DNA from: Bacillus sp. FJAT-27264
GTDB lineage: Bacteria > Bacillota > Bacilli > Paenibacillales > Paenibacillaceae
Assembly: GCF_001682855.1 (NCBI RefSeq)
Contig: NZ_MAQW01000012.1
Span: forward strand, 496,001 to 560,000
Direction of reading: 5' to 3'
Length of the DNA stretch: 64,000 nt
This document shows, piece by piece, positions 18,237 through 26,866 of the stretch (its first letter is position 1; every line of letters starts with the position of its first letter). The translations under genes were made by a program, and so were the position numbers. A model generated the notes under the pieces. The model searched no databases and was not told the DNA's origin. It saw only the letters and a program-made list of their open reading frames with translations.

Positions 18237-19277
18237 TTGAACAAACAAAAAATCGTGATTATTGGCGCAGGAATTGTCGGGGCATCCGTGGCCTATCATC
18301 TAGCCAAACGAAATCAAGATGTAACCGTAATTGAACGACACCCCGCCGCGGCGCGTGAAGTCACGGATAAATCTTTTGCCTGGATACATACGACTCATAA
18401 GGTGGCTCCCGAATACTGGCATTTGTACGATGCAGCTTTGGAAGAGTATCATGCGCTTCAGCAAGAGCTGCCCGAACTGAAAATTCATTGGCATGGAGCG
18501 CTGACTTGGGGCACTCCGCCCCTAAGGGAGCAACCCCACTTTCAAAAATTAAACCGGGAGCAACTTGAGGCATTGGAGCCGAATCTGCAGGAATATCCGG
18601 ATGAAGCGATGTTTGTCAGCGAAGAAGGTGCGGTGGACCCTATTGAGGTTACGGAGCTGTTGTTGAGCAAAGCGCGGGAGTACGGAGCAAAGGTTCAGTT
18701 CGATACCAACGTTACACAGCTGCAGCAAAAAGATTCCCGCCTGGTTGGCGTCCACACATCCAAGGGTTTTCTGGAATCGGATGTCTTGGTATTGGCCGCA
18801 GGAACAAGCATACCCGAGCTTTGTAACCCGTTAGGTTGTCCCGTCCCGGTAACCTCTTCGCCTTCCATTCTGATTCAAATGAAAACACCGAATAAACGGA
18901 TACGCACATTAATCTCAAATGCGCAATTTGAAGCGCGTCAACTGACAGATCATACGCTACTAGCTGCGGAAGATTATATCGACGAGTCGGAGGAAAACGG
19001 ACCAGAGGCGGTCGGTAAGCGGGCGTTCGACACGTTGCGTCGCAGTCTGAAGAACGGGAATCAACTGGAACTGGAGAGCATAAAGGTCGGGATGAGACCA
19101 ATGCCTGAAGACGGCTACCCGATCGTGGGCTTTCAAGGTCACATAAAGGGACTTTATCTGGCGGTGATGCATTCTGCTATTACGCTGGCGCCCCTGATTG
19201 CACGTCTGGCCGCAAGTGAAATCATCGAGCGGGAACCAAGAGGTGAATTAGATCATTGTCGACTCTCGCGATTTTAA
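18237..19277 (+). CDS. FAD-dependent oxidoreductase (D-amino-acid oxidase/glycine oxidase-like)
   Basis: A 346-residue flavoprotein of the DAO family, oxidising an amine or amino acid. The N-terminal dinucleotide-binding motif is VIIGAGIVGASVAYHLA followed by the acidic residue in VTVIER. A second FAD region is VLVLAAGTSIPELC, and the C-terminal substrate and FAD region is KVGMRPMPEDGYPIVGF. I place the start at TTG 18237, which has AAAGGAGG eight bases upstream; a GTG further up would put the ribosome-binding site inside the gene. Substrate unknown. Stand-alone gene. Confidence 0.88.
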   Translation: MNKQKIVIIGAGIVGASVAYHLAKRNQDVTVIERHPAAAREVTDKSFAWIHTTHKVAPEYWHLYDAALEEYHALQQELPELKIHWHGALTWGTPPLREQPHFQKLNREQLEALEPNLQEYPDEAMFVSEEGAVDPIEVTELLLSKAREYGAKVQFDTNVTQLQQKDSRLVGVHTSKGFLESDVLVLAAGTSIPELCNPLGCPVPVTSSPSILIQMKTPNKRIRTLISNAQFEARQLTDHTLLAAEDYIDESEENGPEAVGKRAFDTLRRSLKNGNQLELESIKVGMRPMPEDGYPIVGFQGHIKGLYLAVMHSAITLAPLIARLAASEIIEREPRGELDHCRLSRF

Positions 19278-19333
19278 GACCACTTGAGGAATGTCCCGCT
19301 GTTGACCTCGATACTCCTGAGCACAACGCAAAA

Positions 19334-19362
19334 GAGTACATCGCCACATAAGCGATGTACTC
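19334..19362 (-). terminator. Terminator
   Basis: GAGTACATCGC (19334-19344) pairs perfectly with GCGATGTACTC (19352-19362). T residues follow on the minus strand, placing it after the decayed GNAT gene at 19465-20376; it may also end the converging oxidoreductase transcript. Confidence 0.7.
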
Positions 19363-19464
19363 CCAATTACATACTGTATATCTGCTTATGCCTTCTACTC
19401 TACCCCAGTCGCATTAAACTAATGTTTCCTGTTAGCTTAATTGAAAAAAAATAAATTTATAACG

Positions 19465-20376
19465 CTAAGCATGCGCTAGTACAGGTACACAGAACTTTGA
19501 ATTTTTATCTAAGGCAAAGTTAGCCTTAATAAATAGCATATCGTCATTATTATCCATCGGCTCATACTGAGCTTTCTCAGTGAATTGATCTGGTGTGAAA
19601 TGAAATTGAATACTCTCTGTCTGCTCATTAGCAATTCGATTAAGTAAACTATTTATATGAACGTCACTTTGACTAACTACATCATATAGATGAAGCGTAT
19701 GACCTTCTTGTTGATAGACTATAATAGCTTCGTCCTCTCGCGAGTAATAAATTGATTCAGGAAACACATTTAAAGCGTAAAACATAAAAAGTCCTTGGTT
19801 ATTGCTAACACCAAATTGTCCTGAAATAGGTTTGCGGGACAAAACCATTCGTTTGATAAATTCCAAGTCTTCTTCATTGGACAAATTCAGCTTGCGAATG
19901 GTGGAATCCTCATTTGGAGCGGGATTAAATTTCAGTTTGAATTGCGATTCATCAAAGGATTCAAATCCGAATTTCGGATAAAAGTTAATCGCAGTACTGT
20001 TAGCGAATAAGAAGAAGATATCACATTCTTGCTCGTAAATATCAAGAACATGATTCATCAATGCTCTAGAAAGCCCTTTGCCCCTGAAATCAGGGTGAGT
20101 AATCACTGTTCCAATTTAAATGGCTTTCTTGTTTAACCCATTAATCACTACGTCCATTTTGCTGACAGAAACATTAGCGATGACTTCACTATCTCTAAGA
20201 AATGAATAGCAGATATAACGATCATCCCAGAAACCTTTCTGATACCAAACTTCAAAGTTAATATCAAAAGCTAAAGTCGTTAGTTTATTAAAACTATCTC
20301 TGTAAGCCTTATTATCTTTGTAATCGGAAACTAGGTCTATTCCAACTTCTATACTTTTATTTAAAAACACAAGCAT
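19465..20376 (-). pseudogene. GNAT family acetyltransferase with an in-frame nonsense codon
   Basis: One continuous reading frame of about 303 codons broken only by TAA at 20116-20118. Before the stop it reads ...VVINGLNKKAI, and directly after it IGTVITHPDFRGKGLSRALM, the acetyl-CoA loop of a GNAT. A CAA-to-TAA change would explain it. The C-terminal 180 residues contain the GNAT end (FANSTAINFYPKFGFESF) and an extra domain of the two-domain GNAT type. The start is ATG 20376 or GTG 20370, just after TAGGGGG. No frameshift is needed, so a single point mutation inactivated it recently, or it is read through. Confidence 0.75.
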
Positions 20377-20489
20377 ACCCCCTACCGTATTTATGATAAG
20401 TAGCTTCAATTTTACCACATAAAAGTACTATTGGTTACGGTAAATAACAAGTATAACTAAACTTCGCGTTAGCTGAATGATTGTACAAA

Positions 20490-20526
20490 ATAAGACCGGA
20501 TTTAGTGTAATTCACTCCGGTCTTAT
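20490..20526. terminator. Strong hairpin terminator
   Basis: ATAAGACCGGA (20490-20500) pairs with TCCGGTCTTAT (20516-20526) around an AT-rich loop, with A-rich and T-rich flanks. Confidence 0.65.
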
Positions 20527-20580
20527 CTCTGTTATTTACTATTAATGCTCACCATTAATTCCACTCTACGCTTTACCACT

Positions 20581-20600
20581 ACTTGTGATACGATTCACCG
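20581..20600 (+). repeat. 20-bp island repeat, copy A
   Basis: ACTTGTGATACGATTCACCG. It differs from copy C (26715-26734) at three positions. All three copies (A, B at 23194, C at 26715) point the same way and lie at the edges and middle of the accessory block. Confidence 0.5.
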
Positions 20601-20896
20601 CGCTGTCTATAACGGCAAGTTTTAATGCCATCCTTTGCGGTTAGCCTTTTCTTTGATTTAGCACTATTCTACTATCAATAGAGCTTGATGTGTATCTTCG
20701 AAAAACACTCAAAAGGTTATGGGCCTGCACTGGAGCAAGTAGGGCTTTTGCTGATCGAATGCCCACTCGATATCGATCTCCTTGCCAAATACAAGTTCGC
20801 AACGGATTGCTCCAGCCGAGCAGCCGCTTCTACGGTGGATGCGGCCACTTCTTCGGGTAGCTCCTCCTGATCGACGTGTTCAGCCACGGGGTGAGC

Positions 20897-21655
20897 ATGA
20901 TGAGCAAAAGGCAAGATCGACTCAAAGATAGAACGAACAAATTCATGCCCGGCAAGGTAGCGGAACTGGTGAAATGGAATAACAAGCCGCTTCTGGACGA
21001 GATGATTGATGACGATACACCTGTGAAAGAAATGGTGGCATGGTGTAATGATAACGGCTTCCAGATCAGTATTCCCACCATGTACTCTTACATCAAGCAG
21101 CGCAGGGAAGCAATTATTAACGGGTTCACGATGGAATTGATCCACTCGAAGGAAGACACGTTCAAGAAAGCGCTGAAAGATTCAACGCGGAAGAAGGCAG
21201 GAGAAAAAGGCAACGCAAAGTATAAGGAGAATCGTGCTGAAGATCGGGCGAAGGCCAAGCAGATCATGGCGGAAGCTATGGACCAGGTCAGCCCCAAGCA
21301 GATCAAACATGACCTGGAGCTGCTGGATGAGGTTATCCAAAAGGGTTTCAAGACGCTGAACATGATGGAAGTGGTCAGCCCTGTAACGGCTATCAAGGCT
21401 ATAGAGATGAAGCACAAGCTGTTCAATGGGGGCACAGGTGGCCATACGCTCTACGGCCTGGAAGAGATCAAGGTGCATGAGGCAGCGCGTGAACAAGCTA
21501 TCATTGCGTGCCTCATGGAGTTCATCCCGGAGGAGCAGCGTGAGGCAGCTGTCCGCCTTATGGATAATGTGACCCGAGAGTATTACCAATCCATTGGCCT
21601 GGGTGAAGCGTATGCGCAGATAGAAGCCAAGGAGGCAATTGAAGATCAAGCTTAA
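20897..21655 (+). CDS. Phage-like protein of unknown function
   Basis: A 252-residue soluble, charged protein. An N-terminal segment (KEMVAWCNDNGFQISIPTMYSYIKQR, about 40-65) looks like a helix-turn-helix, and a basic coiled stretch follows (KKAGEKGNAKYKENRAEDRAKAKQ). The remainder is helical, with no motif I recognise. Gene size and the HTH-plus-coil layout resemble small terminase or packaging-region proteins of Bacillales phages, but I cannot assign a function. Start ATG 20897 follows GGGGTGAG. It is followed at once by a strong terminator, and no other phage genes are seen, so it may be a remnant of a prophage. Confidence 0.6.
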   Translation: MMSKRQDRLKDRTNKFMPGKVAELVKWNNKPLLDEMIDDDTPVKEMVAWCNDNGFQISIPTMYSYIKQRREAIINGFTMELIHSKEDTFKKALKDSTRKKAGEKGNAKYKENRAEDRAKAKQIMAEAMDQVSPKQIKHDLELLDEVIQKGFKTLNMMEVVSPVTAIKAIEMKHKLFNGGTGGHTLYGLEEIKVHEAAREQAIIACLMEFIPEEQREAAVRLMDNVTREYYQSIGLGEAYAQIEAKEAIEDQA

Positions 21656-21659
21656 AGTG

Positions 21660-21695
21660 AAGGAGAACGCCTGTGATGGACGTTCTCCTTTGTTT
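21660..21695 (+). terminator. Terminator of the phage-like gene
   Basis: AAGGAGAACG (21660-21669) pairs perfectly with CGTTCTCCTT (21681-21690), followed by TGTTTT. Confidence 0.85.
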
Positions 21696-21736
21696 TGGCT
21701 TGTTTTGGCTTGGTGGAGTGTGTTAAAAATAATGTG

Positions 21737-22120
21737 CTATTTCTTTTTCTTCTTCTTTGCCTTTTCTTTCTTACCATCTTTATTTTTCGAAACCGTTGAT
21801 TGGCTGACTCCATTATATGCACCCAACATTTTTTGAGTAGCTTTTGGAGGCTCATTTAGATTCAGTTTTTTCATATCAGTCCCTGACTTTACCATTCTAA
21901 CAATGAGTTCATCTTCAGTTTCCGTTAAAATTATGTTCCTTGTAGATAAACTCCGTGATTTTTTCTTTTTTGAGAAGTATGTACCATTTTCAAACTCTGC
22001 AATCTTTATCCCCAAATCTTCCAAATAATCCATTATCGCCTTACCTTTTGAGATTTCATCCTGAATTTGCTCACTTTTTTTAATGTCAACAAGGGCCAAT
22101 TCATCTTTTTTTTCATCCAT
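21737..22120 (-). CDS. Small protein with a Lys-rich C-terminal tail
   Basis: A 127-residue protein I do not recognise. It is highly charged, with an acidic N-terminal half (MDEKKDELALVDIKKSEQIQDE) and a C-terminus of almost pure lysine (KEKAKKKKKK). The middle has KKKKSRSLSTRN and ETEDELIVRM. Such tails are typical of nucleic-acid-binding proteins. ATG 22120 is chosen because AAAGGAG lies nine bases upstream; a longer frame begins at 22141. It lies between the phage-like gene and the HEPN gene, convergent with the former. Confidence 0.6.
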   Translation of the reverse strand: MDEKKDELALVDIKKSEQIQDEISKGKAIMDYLEDLGIKIAEFENGTYFSKKKKSRSLSTRNIILTETEDELIVRMVKSGTDMKKLNLNEPPKATQKMLGAYNGVSQSTVSKNKDGKKEKAKKKKKK

Positions 22121-22277
22121 GCTTTCCGACTCCTTTGTCATTTTTAAACAGTATCATTATTATGACATTATTTACCTGATTAAACTAATCGTTCGAGACA
22201 CTGCTCCAGCAAAGCACATGTATCATATGGTGCGGTAAGGGCATGCTGAGCTTCTTGTCAAGTCACGCTTCTTCGAT

Positions 22278-22934
22278 TTATTCACTCACTCGATTCCATG
22301 GTCTTGAAGTAATATATGGTCTCAGATAATTCAGTAAATGGTTATCAATAGTGTTTACAATCACTTGAAAATCATCAACATATTCATCTAGCTTTTCTAC
22401 AGTTAGATATTGCTCGCCTCTACGTCTGACATTATGGGCAATATGTCCTCGGTATTTCACAAATTCATTTATCAATTCTATGTCTGCCGGTGTTAAGCAA
22501 TCTAATATTTCTTTATAACCTACTAGCTTTTTACTAATCTCTTTTATATTAAGTACTTTAGGTGTATTGAATCCAGAAATTGTCTCTTCAACAATTTCAT
22601 TAAGGTATAATGTTTTCCACCCTCCGTCTGCTAGCTCCAACACTTTGTTATCATTTTTATGATTCCTCACATATTGAGCTATAGTTTTTTTAACATCTCT
22701 AGGCATTTCATCTATCTTATTTAATGTCGCAAAATGGGTAGCCAATTCTCTTAATATATCTTCAATATAGGTTTCCCAAGCTCCACATAGCATCAAAATC
22801 CCACTTCTAGTTAGATGATCTAATGCCACTCGTCCTCTCTTGTTGAATATTTCTCGCAATGTTTTATAATCCCTTGATAGTCTCTGCACATCTAAAGTTC
22901 TTCTCCTATAGTCACGCCATGAATATGAGGGCAT
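22278..22934 (-). CDS. HEPN-domain protein (MAE_28990/MAE_18760-like, putative RNase)
   Basis: A 218-residue all-helical protein. The N-terminal block LTRSGILMLCGAWETYIEDILREL is the hallmark of the RiboL-PSP/MAE_18760-like HEPN group. The catalytic Rx4-6H motif is present as RGHIAH (Arg162, His167), in the expected position near the C-terminus. HEPN proteins with this motif are commonly metal-independent RNases acting as toxins or abortive-infection effectors. No obvious MNT antitoxin or other partner is adjacent, so the defence role is inferred from family and island context. The base composition is AT-rich relative to the flanking genes. Confidence 0.75.
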   Translation of the reverse strand: MPSYSWRDYRRRTLDVQRLSRDYKTLREIFNKRGRVALDHLTRSGILMLCGAWETYIEDILRELATHFATLNKIDEMPRDVKKTIAQYVRNHKNDNKVLELADGGWKTLYLNEIVEETISGFNTPKVLNIKEISKKLVGYKEILDCLTPADIELINEFVKYRGHIAHNVRRRGEQYLTVEKLDEYVDDFQVIVNTIDNHLLNYLRPYITSRPWNRVSE

Positions 22935-23092
22935 AGAAACAATCTCCTTTTAATGGTTAACTTTCATTTGACATCTTACTCACTAGACTTCATGAGTATC
23001 CTGATGTAGTCCTGTATTGGAAAATCACTACTTATTCCTCATCATATCACATAATGGAAAATGATGGACTAATTTGTCGATGCTTCTAATAA

Positions 23093-23129
23093 GAAGAGCC
23101 TCTAATACCAAAAGTCTTAGAGGCTCTTC
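23093..23129. terminator. Perfect 13-bp hairpin
   Basis: GAAGAGCCTCTAA pairs with TTAGAGGCTCTTC across an 11-base loop. T-rich flanks are weak on both sides, so it may be a terminator or a structural repeat. Confidence 0.5.
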
Positions 23130-23193
23130 ATCATACTATTCTAAACTCCCACTAATACCCTAAAGACCCCCCACAACCGGATTTTTCGCAGTC

Positions 23194-23213
23194 ACTTATG
23201 GTACGGTTCTCCG
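23194..23213 (+). repeat. 20-bp island repeat, copy B
   Basis: ACTTATGGTACGGTTCTCCG, differing from copy C at one position. Confidence 0.55.
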
Positions 23214-23322
23214 CATTAAAAGATTGCCGTTACCCCTATATTCATGTCGCAGGTGACCGCGCCTAATTAGTGTGGCTGAAACTATCCATGCCTTAGTCTT
23301 TCCCGGAGAACAATCTAAAAGA

Positions 23323-23352
23323 AGAGAAGCCCCCCGTTTGAGTGGCTTCTCT
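23323..23352 (-). terminator. Hairpin terminator
   Basis: AGAGAAGCC pairs with GGCTTCTCT; TTCTTTT follows on the minus strand. The gene it served is not evident. Confidence 0.5.
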
Positions 23353-23540
23353 ATATAAGTAACAGTTGTATAGATTATGTTGTATAATAAATAAAGGGAG
23401 AACATTTGTTTCGCCACTGAGACGCTCTAGAATCAATTTTAAGACCTTTGTGGTTAGAAAGACAACTTCTTAACACTTTATCACTTAGAATTGCAAGAAA
23501 AGACGTTTCTGTCGATCTGAGAGGACAAAAAAACAAAAGT

Positions 23541-23570
23541 TTGACAAATAGAAATAGACCATGATATATT
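23541..23570 (+). promoter_or_regulatory. Sigma-A-like promoter
   Basis: TTGACA (23541-23546), an 18-bp spacer and TATATT (23565-23570). It would give the 426-residue orphan gene a leader of nearly 300 bases. Confidence 0.45.
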
Positions 23571-23854
23571 AAAATCAAGGTCAATAGAAAATATTCACAA
23601 ATCAGAGATTCCACTTCTTCAATGGTGCTGTAACACCATTAACTTAACGTTTTAGCTACCAGCTGACTAATATCTACGTCTCAGATGATAGCAGATATTT
23701 TCTCTTTAATCAAGACTTTTTGTGTGGTTAGAGTTCAAAATGGCTTAATCGTTACCTCAGAACTAGTGGTTCTCCCTTCAAAAAAGGATGATATTTCTCA
23801 ATAGAAGCTGTGATAGATATCTTATTCGACCTAAACTAAAAAATTGAAGGGTTT

Positions 23855-23869
23855 ATGATTAGTCTATGA
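23855..23869 (+). other. Four-codon reading frame overlapping the orphan gene start
   Basis: GAAGGG is followed by ATG ATT AGT CTA TGA (Met-Ile-Ser-Leu-stop). The TGA overlaps the ATG of the next gene as ATGA. The Shine-Dalgarno spacing suits this mini-frame better than the downstream gene, so translation of the orphan may depend on re-initiation. Confidence 0.4.
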
Positions 23870-25146
23870 AGAAAAAAGAAATATCTGATAACTTAATGTA
23901 TTTTCAGCAGTATATTGGTAAGGAAAAAATAAAAAAACAATTAAGACAAGCTGGGTATACAGGTGAAGGTAAATTCGATGATTTTGATGAAGTTTATATG
24001 TCAATTCGCTCTGAACTTCCCGAATCATTAAAAAGTGACTCGAAGTTTATAACTTGTGAAGCTTTAGCTTTAGGAGTTGACCAAGGTAAAATTACTGAAT
24101 CGGAACTTGACGAAGTACTATTCAGAGTACTTGAAGACAGTTTACTAAATTCTTACCTCTACAAAATTGAATCTCATGATATCGTCCTAACAGACTCCGG
24201 CTCTATCCCTGGTGTATTGAAAAATTGGTCGGTATCTTTAAAAAAATCAATAGTAGGAAACATTTCGAGGGATGCAAAGGGGCTAGATTTTGTGACTTGT
24301 TCATACCGTTTGTATGAGACGGATGGTCAAGTAGAAGCTATAAGATTGCTTCTTTTGGACAAAGAATTAGTACCCTTGGGAGGTAAAAACAAAGAAGAAG
24401 TAATGGTTGCTTACCCAACGCTAATTGATTTTGATTTTCGACGTAACCTAGTGCATATTCGTCTGAAAGATGTAAACAACCTCGAAACAGATATTGAAGA
24501 GGTTGGAACAATGAGTAAAAGAATAGAACGAACACAGAAGTTTATTTCTTCTCTATCTCCAGAGATTCGAACAAGTAGTATCTCCAAGTTCGGAAAATAT
24601 CTCTACAAAATAGAAGAGGACATTCTGTCGGAGAAACGCAAACTGGCTGAAGATAAACTTCAAAGCTTTGATAAAATAATCGAATCGTTTGTTGAAGAAA
24701 TAGCAGCGGGTCTGGAAGCACAAGTTAACGGTTCTATTAGTGCAAGACAGTATATTTCCTATGCTGTTTTATCAACTATAGCAGCTACATTACCCAATAA
24801 TGAACAAGGTGATGTAGTGGGTATTAAATTCAGAAGCACTAGAGAAGAGGGGACAAAAGAGTTTGCGGAAGTGCATATCTCTGATAAGGGATACAAATGT
24901 ATTTCAACTCACAATCCTTACTGGCTAAATCTTCCTATACTACAAGGTGAACAGAAAGTTGAGAGTATGAAGCTGATAAAGAAACTCTCCGATGGCTATC
25001 GTATAGCGAAGTTTGAGTTTTCCTTAGAAACCGCTAATGTTCGGTTACTTCAAAAAAATGAACACCCAGACAAAGACTATCATAGACAACCAACAGATGC
25101 GGATTATTCGGAAATGATAGAGTATTTGGTCGGGTTCATGGACTAA
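23866..25146 (+). CDS. Orphan protein of 426 residues
   Basis: I do not recognise this protein. It is soluble and charged, without signal peptide or membrane segments. A long central alpha-helical stretch (about 225-290, TMSKRIERTQKFISSLS... SEKRKLAEDKLQSFDKI) is likely coiled-coil. The flanks look alpha/beta, with strands such as FVTCSYRLYETDGQ and IRLLLLDKELVPL in the first half and VVGIKFRS and YRIAKFEFSLE at the end. AT-rich codon use sets it apart from the core genes. The position in an accessory block next to a HEPN protein makes a defence role possible, but there is no motif evidence. A perfect terminator follows. Confidence 0.7.
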   Translation: MKKKEISDNLMYFQQYIGKEKIKKQLRQAGYTGEGKFDDFDEVYMSIRSELPESLKSDSKFITCEALALGVDQGKITESELDEVLFRVLEDSLLNSYLYKIESHDIVLTDSGSIPGVLKNWSVSLKKSIVGNISRDAKGLDFVTCSYRLYETDGQVEAIRLLLLDKELVPLGGKNKEEVMVAYPTLIDFDFRRNLVHIRLKDVNNLETDIEEVGTMSKRIERTQKFISSLSPEIRTSSISKFGKYLYKIEEDILSEKRKLAEDKLQSFDKIIESFVEEIAAGLEAQVNGSISARQYISYAVLSTIAATLPNNEQGDVVGIKFRSTREEGTKEFAEVHISDKGYKCISTHNPYWLNLPILQGEQKVESMKLIKKLSDGYRIAKFEFSLETANVRLLQKNEHPDKDYHRQPTDADYSEMIEYLVGFMD

Positions 25147-25175
25147 TGAATTTATAAATGTACTTATTTTCTCAG

Positions 25176-25212
25176 GAGGTTGCCCGATATTTATTTTGGG
25201 GCGACCTCTTTT
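25176..25212 (+). terminator. Terminator of the orphan gene
   Basis: GAGGTTGCCC (25176-25185) pairs with GGGCGACCTC (25198-25207) with one U-G pair, followed by TTTTT. Confidence 0.85.
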
Positions 25213-25406
25213 TATGAGAAGAAAAGTTAAAATTCCTATTTTACCCACTACAATTGAATACAGAACAACTGGCTAATTGACTAGTAATTACACTCTAAAG
25301 GTTTCCTACACCGTCAATATCTGCGCTGTAACGTATGCTTTATGTATTTCAACATCGCCTTGTGATTTTCTAACAGCAAATAAATGAGACTGTCGCAAAA
25401 GTATAC

Positions 25407-26168
25407 TCAATCAAATTTGAGAATAAAACCTGCTTGATCAAAAAAATCTTTTGTATCCAGTACATTACACCCTTGAAGGATACTTCCAACATTATACTTA
25501 AAAGCTCTCTCTTTCGGCATAGTTGAGAAAGCAAATCTCGCTTCGCGCTGGTATTCAAAAAACTTGTCTTTCCAATATGCGATTCCTAAATTTCCTTCGT
25601 TAAAATCTTGTATTTGCTCCTTAAACATACCAATAGAGTAATCGACATAATTTACATCTTTGACCATGCCAAAATGGTCATTGGGTATTGTTTTACAGAT
25701 AAGTTGAGGAAAGTCTTTTGGGAGTAATACCGCCTTATCACCAAAATTCGCTATAAAGTTTTCTTTGTCTGAATTTGGAATTCTCAATCCGCAAATTGCA
25801 TAATTCTCATACACTTCTAATACCTCAAAATCCTCTTTTTTAAATGCAGTGAAACAAAATACAGGAATTTCCTGTATATTTGGATGCTGTAAATTAAATA
25901 TTGAAGGACCGTTGAACTGGTGAACTAATTCGTCGGTTTCATAATTGTACATTCTAATATTGGTTACAGAACCGACAAGACCACCTTCAAATTTGTCACC
26001 CTGCCCACGCTTCTGCTCCTGTAGTTCTTGTTCTACGAAGACCTTTAGAGGATTCATAAATAAATTGCCACTTAATAAGTCCTCTAAGTGCTGGGAACCA
26101 ACAAATTTTACGAACAAAGATACATCTTCCGTATCATCTTTCCACTTTCGAAACTCATTCAATCGCAT
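25407..26168 (-). CDS. Uncharacterised protein, weakly DUF2971-like
   Basis: A 253-residue soluble protein. Its layout recalls the DUF2971 group: an N-terminal SLFVKFVGSQHLEDLLSGNLFMNPLKVF (a strand, then a helix leading to an 'N-P' turn), a central strand PVFCFTAF and a C-terminal YWKDKFFEYQREARFAF, where the aromatic-x-x-E-R/YR pattern is typical. The match is distant, and DUF2971 itself has no settled function, though it is frequent in phage and defence regions. ATG 26168 follows GGAAGAG. AT-rich; it converges on the 426-residue orphan. Confidence 0.55.
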   Translation of the reverse strand: MRLNEFRKWKDDTEDVSLFVKFVGSQHLEDLLSGNLFMNPLKVFVEQELQEQKRGQGDKFEGGLVGSVTNIRMYNYETDELVHQFNGPSIFNLQHPNIQEIPVFCFTAFKKEDFEVLEVYENYAICGLRIPNSDKENFIANFGDKAVLLPKDFPQLICKTIPNDHFGMVKDVNYVDYSIGMFKEQIQDFNEGNLGIAYWKDKFFEYQREARFAFSTMPKERAFKYNVGSILQGCNVLDTKDFFDQAGFILKFD

Positions 26169-26402
26169 AAAACCACTCTTCCATTTAATGTATTTGTATA
26201 ACTTTACACTACAGTACGAAGTTGATAATGACAAATATAAAAATATATGGGGATACAAACCAATGGGTAGCCTCGTCTTTAATTTGGTGAGAAAACACTG
26301 TTACAAACAACCATAGAGCAAATTCACGTCCAAAATAGTCGCAAGGTCCAAGGCATTGAACTTGAGCTAGACTCTACCCTCCAAAACCTTTTTTTTGAGT
26401 AG

Positions 26403-26451
26403 CCCTCCCGCTAAGCCAACGGGAGGGACTTTTGCTTTTTCCAAGCAAAAG
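26403..26451 (+). terminator. Two tandem hairpins
   Basis: CCCTCCCG pairs with CGGGAGGG, followed by ACTTTTGCTTTTT, and then CTTTTGC pairs with GCAAAAG. The upstream gene on the + strand is not evident. Confidence 0.5.
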
Positions 26452-26714
26452 CCTACTGCAAAGATCACGCTTGTTTTGTAAATTCCCTGCCCCCACAAAC
26501 TCCTTTACAAAGCATCAGTTACGTCAATTGCAGCGTTGTAAGTCCTGACACTTTTGACACTAAAAAACTGTGTTTGCGTGGGTTGTGATACGGGTGCAGC
26601 CTTCCCAGCAAACAACCCCCAAGTCAAATTCCGAAGGGAGGTACTTGGATGCACCTGCGAAAATCCTTGTCCAGCAACAATTCTGCCCGATCCCCGCCAA
26701 AAAAACTTGCCGCT

Positions 26715-26734
26715 ACTTATGGTACGGTTCACCG
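26715..26734 (+). repeat. 20-bp island repeat, copy C
   Basis: ACTTATGGTACGGTTCACCG. One mismatch to copy B and three to copy A. Confidence 0.55.
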
Positions 26735-26830
26735 TAATTAATCTTCAACTCTAGATGTTGAACTTTTATTAAATTTTCCTTAAGCACTATCATTTGTTGA
26801 TTCAATTTATCACCGTGTTGATATTAAAAA

Positions 26831-26866
26831 TACACCGCCAAGGTATTCAAACCGTTTGGCGATGTA
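26831..26866 (-). terminator. Terminator of the MerR/sulfurtransferase operon
   Basis: TACACCGCCAA (26831-26841) pairs with TTGGCGATGTA (26856-26866), with one mismatch; TTTTTAAT follows on the minus strand. Confidence 0.8.

Larger units (their letters stand above)
20377..20896. other. Left boundary of the accessory island: hairpin, repeat and relic reading frame
   Basis: AATAAGACCGGA/TCCGGTCTTAT (20490-20526) is a strong hairpin terminator. Repeat copy A lies at 20581-20600. From 20685 to 20870 a + frame encodes ...ALEQVGLLLIECPLDIDLL... and ends just before the phage-like gene; it has no good start and looks like the C-terminal relic of a lost upstream gene. No confident gene. Confidence 0.45.
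22935..23865. other. Long AT-rich non-coding stretch in the island
   Basis: No convincing gene. Contents: a perfect 13-bp hairpin GAAGAGCCTCTAA/TTAGAGGCTCTTC (23093-23129); repeat copy B (23194-23213); a hairpin AGAGAAGCC/GGCTTCTCT (23323-23352) followed by TTCTTTT on the minus strand; and a promoter-like TTGACA-N18-TATATT on the + strand (23541-23570) about 300 bp before the 426-residue orphan gene. The region may contain decayed sequence. Confidence 0.5.

Noticed and set aside
20897..26168. Intact prophage
   Set aside because: Only one phage-like gene; no integrase, capsid, portal or lysis genes are visible.
26505..26754. Short frames on both strands near repeat copy C
   Set aside because: No supported start, no recognisable protein, and the two frames overlap antisense.
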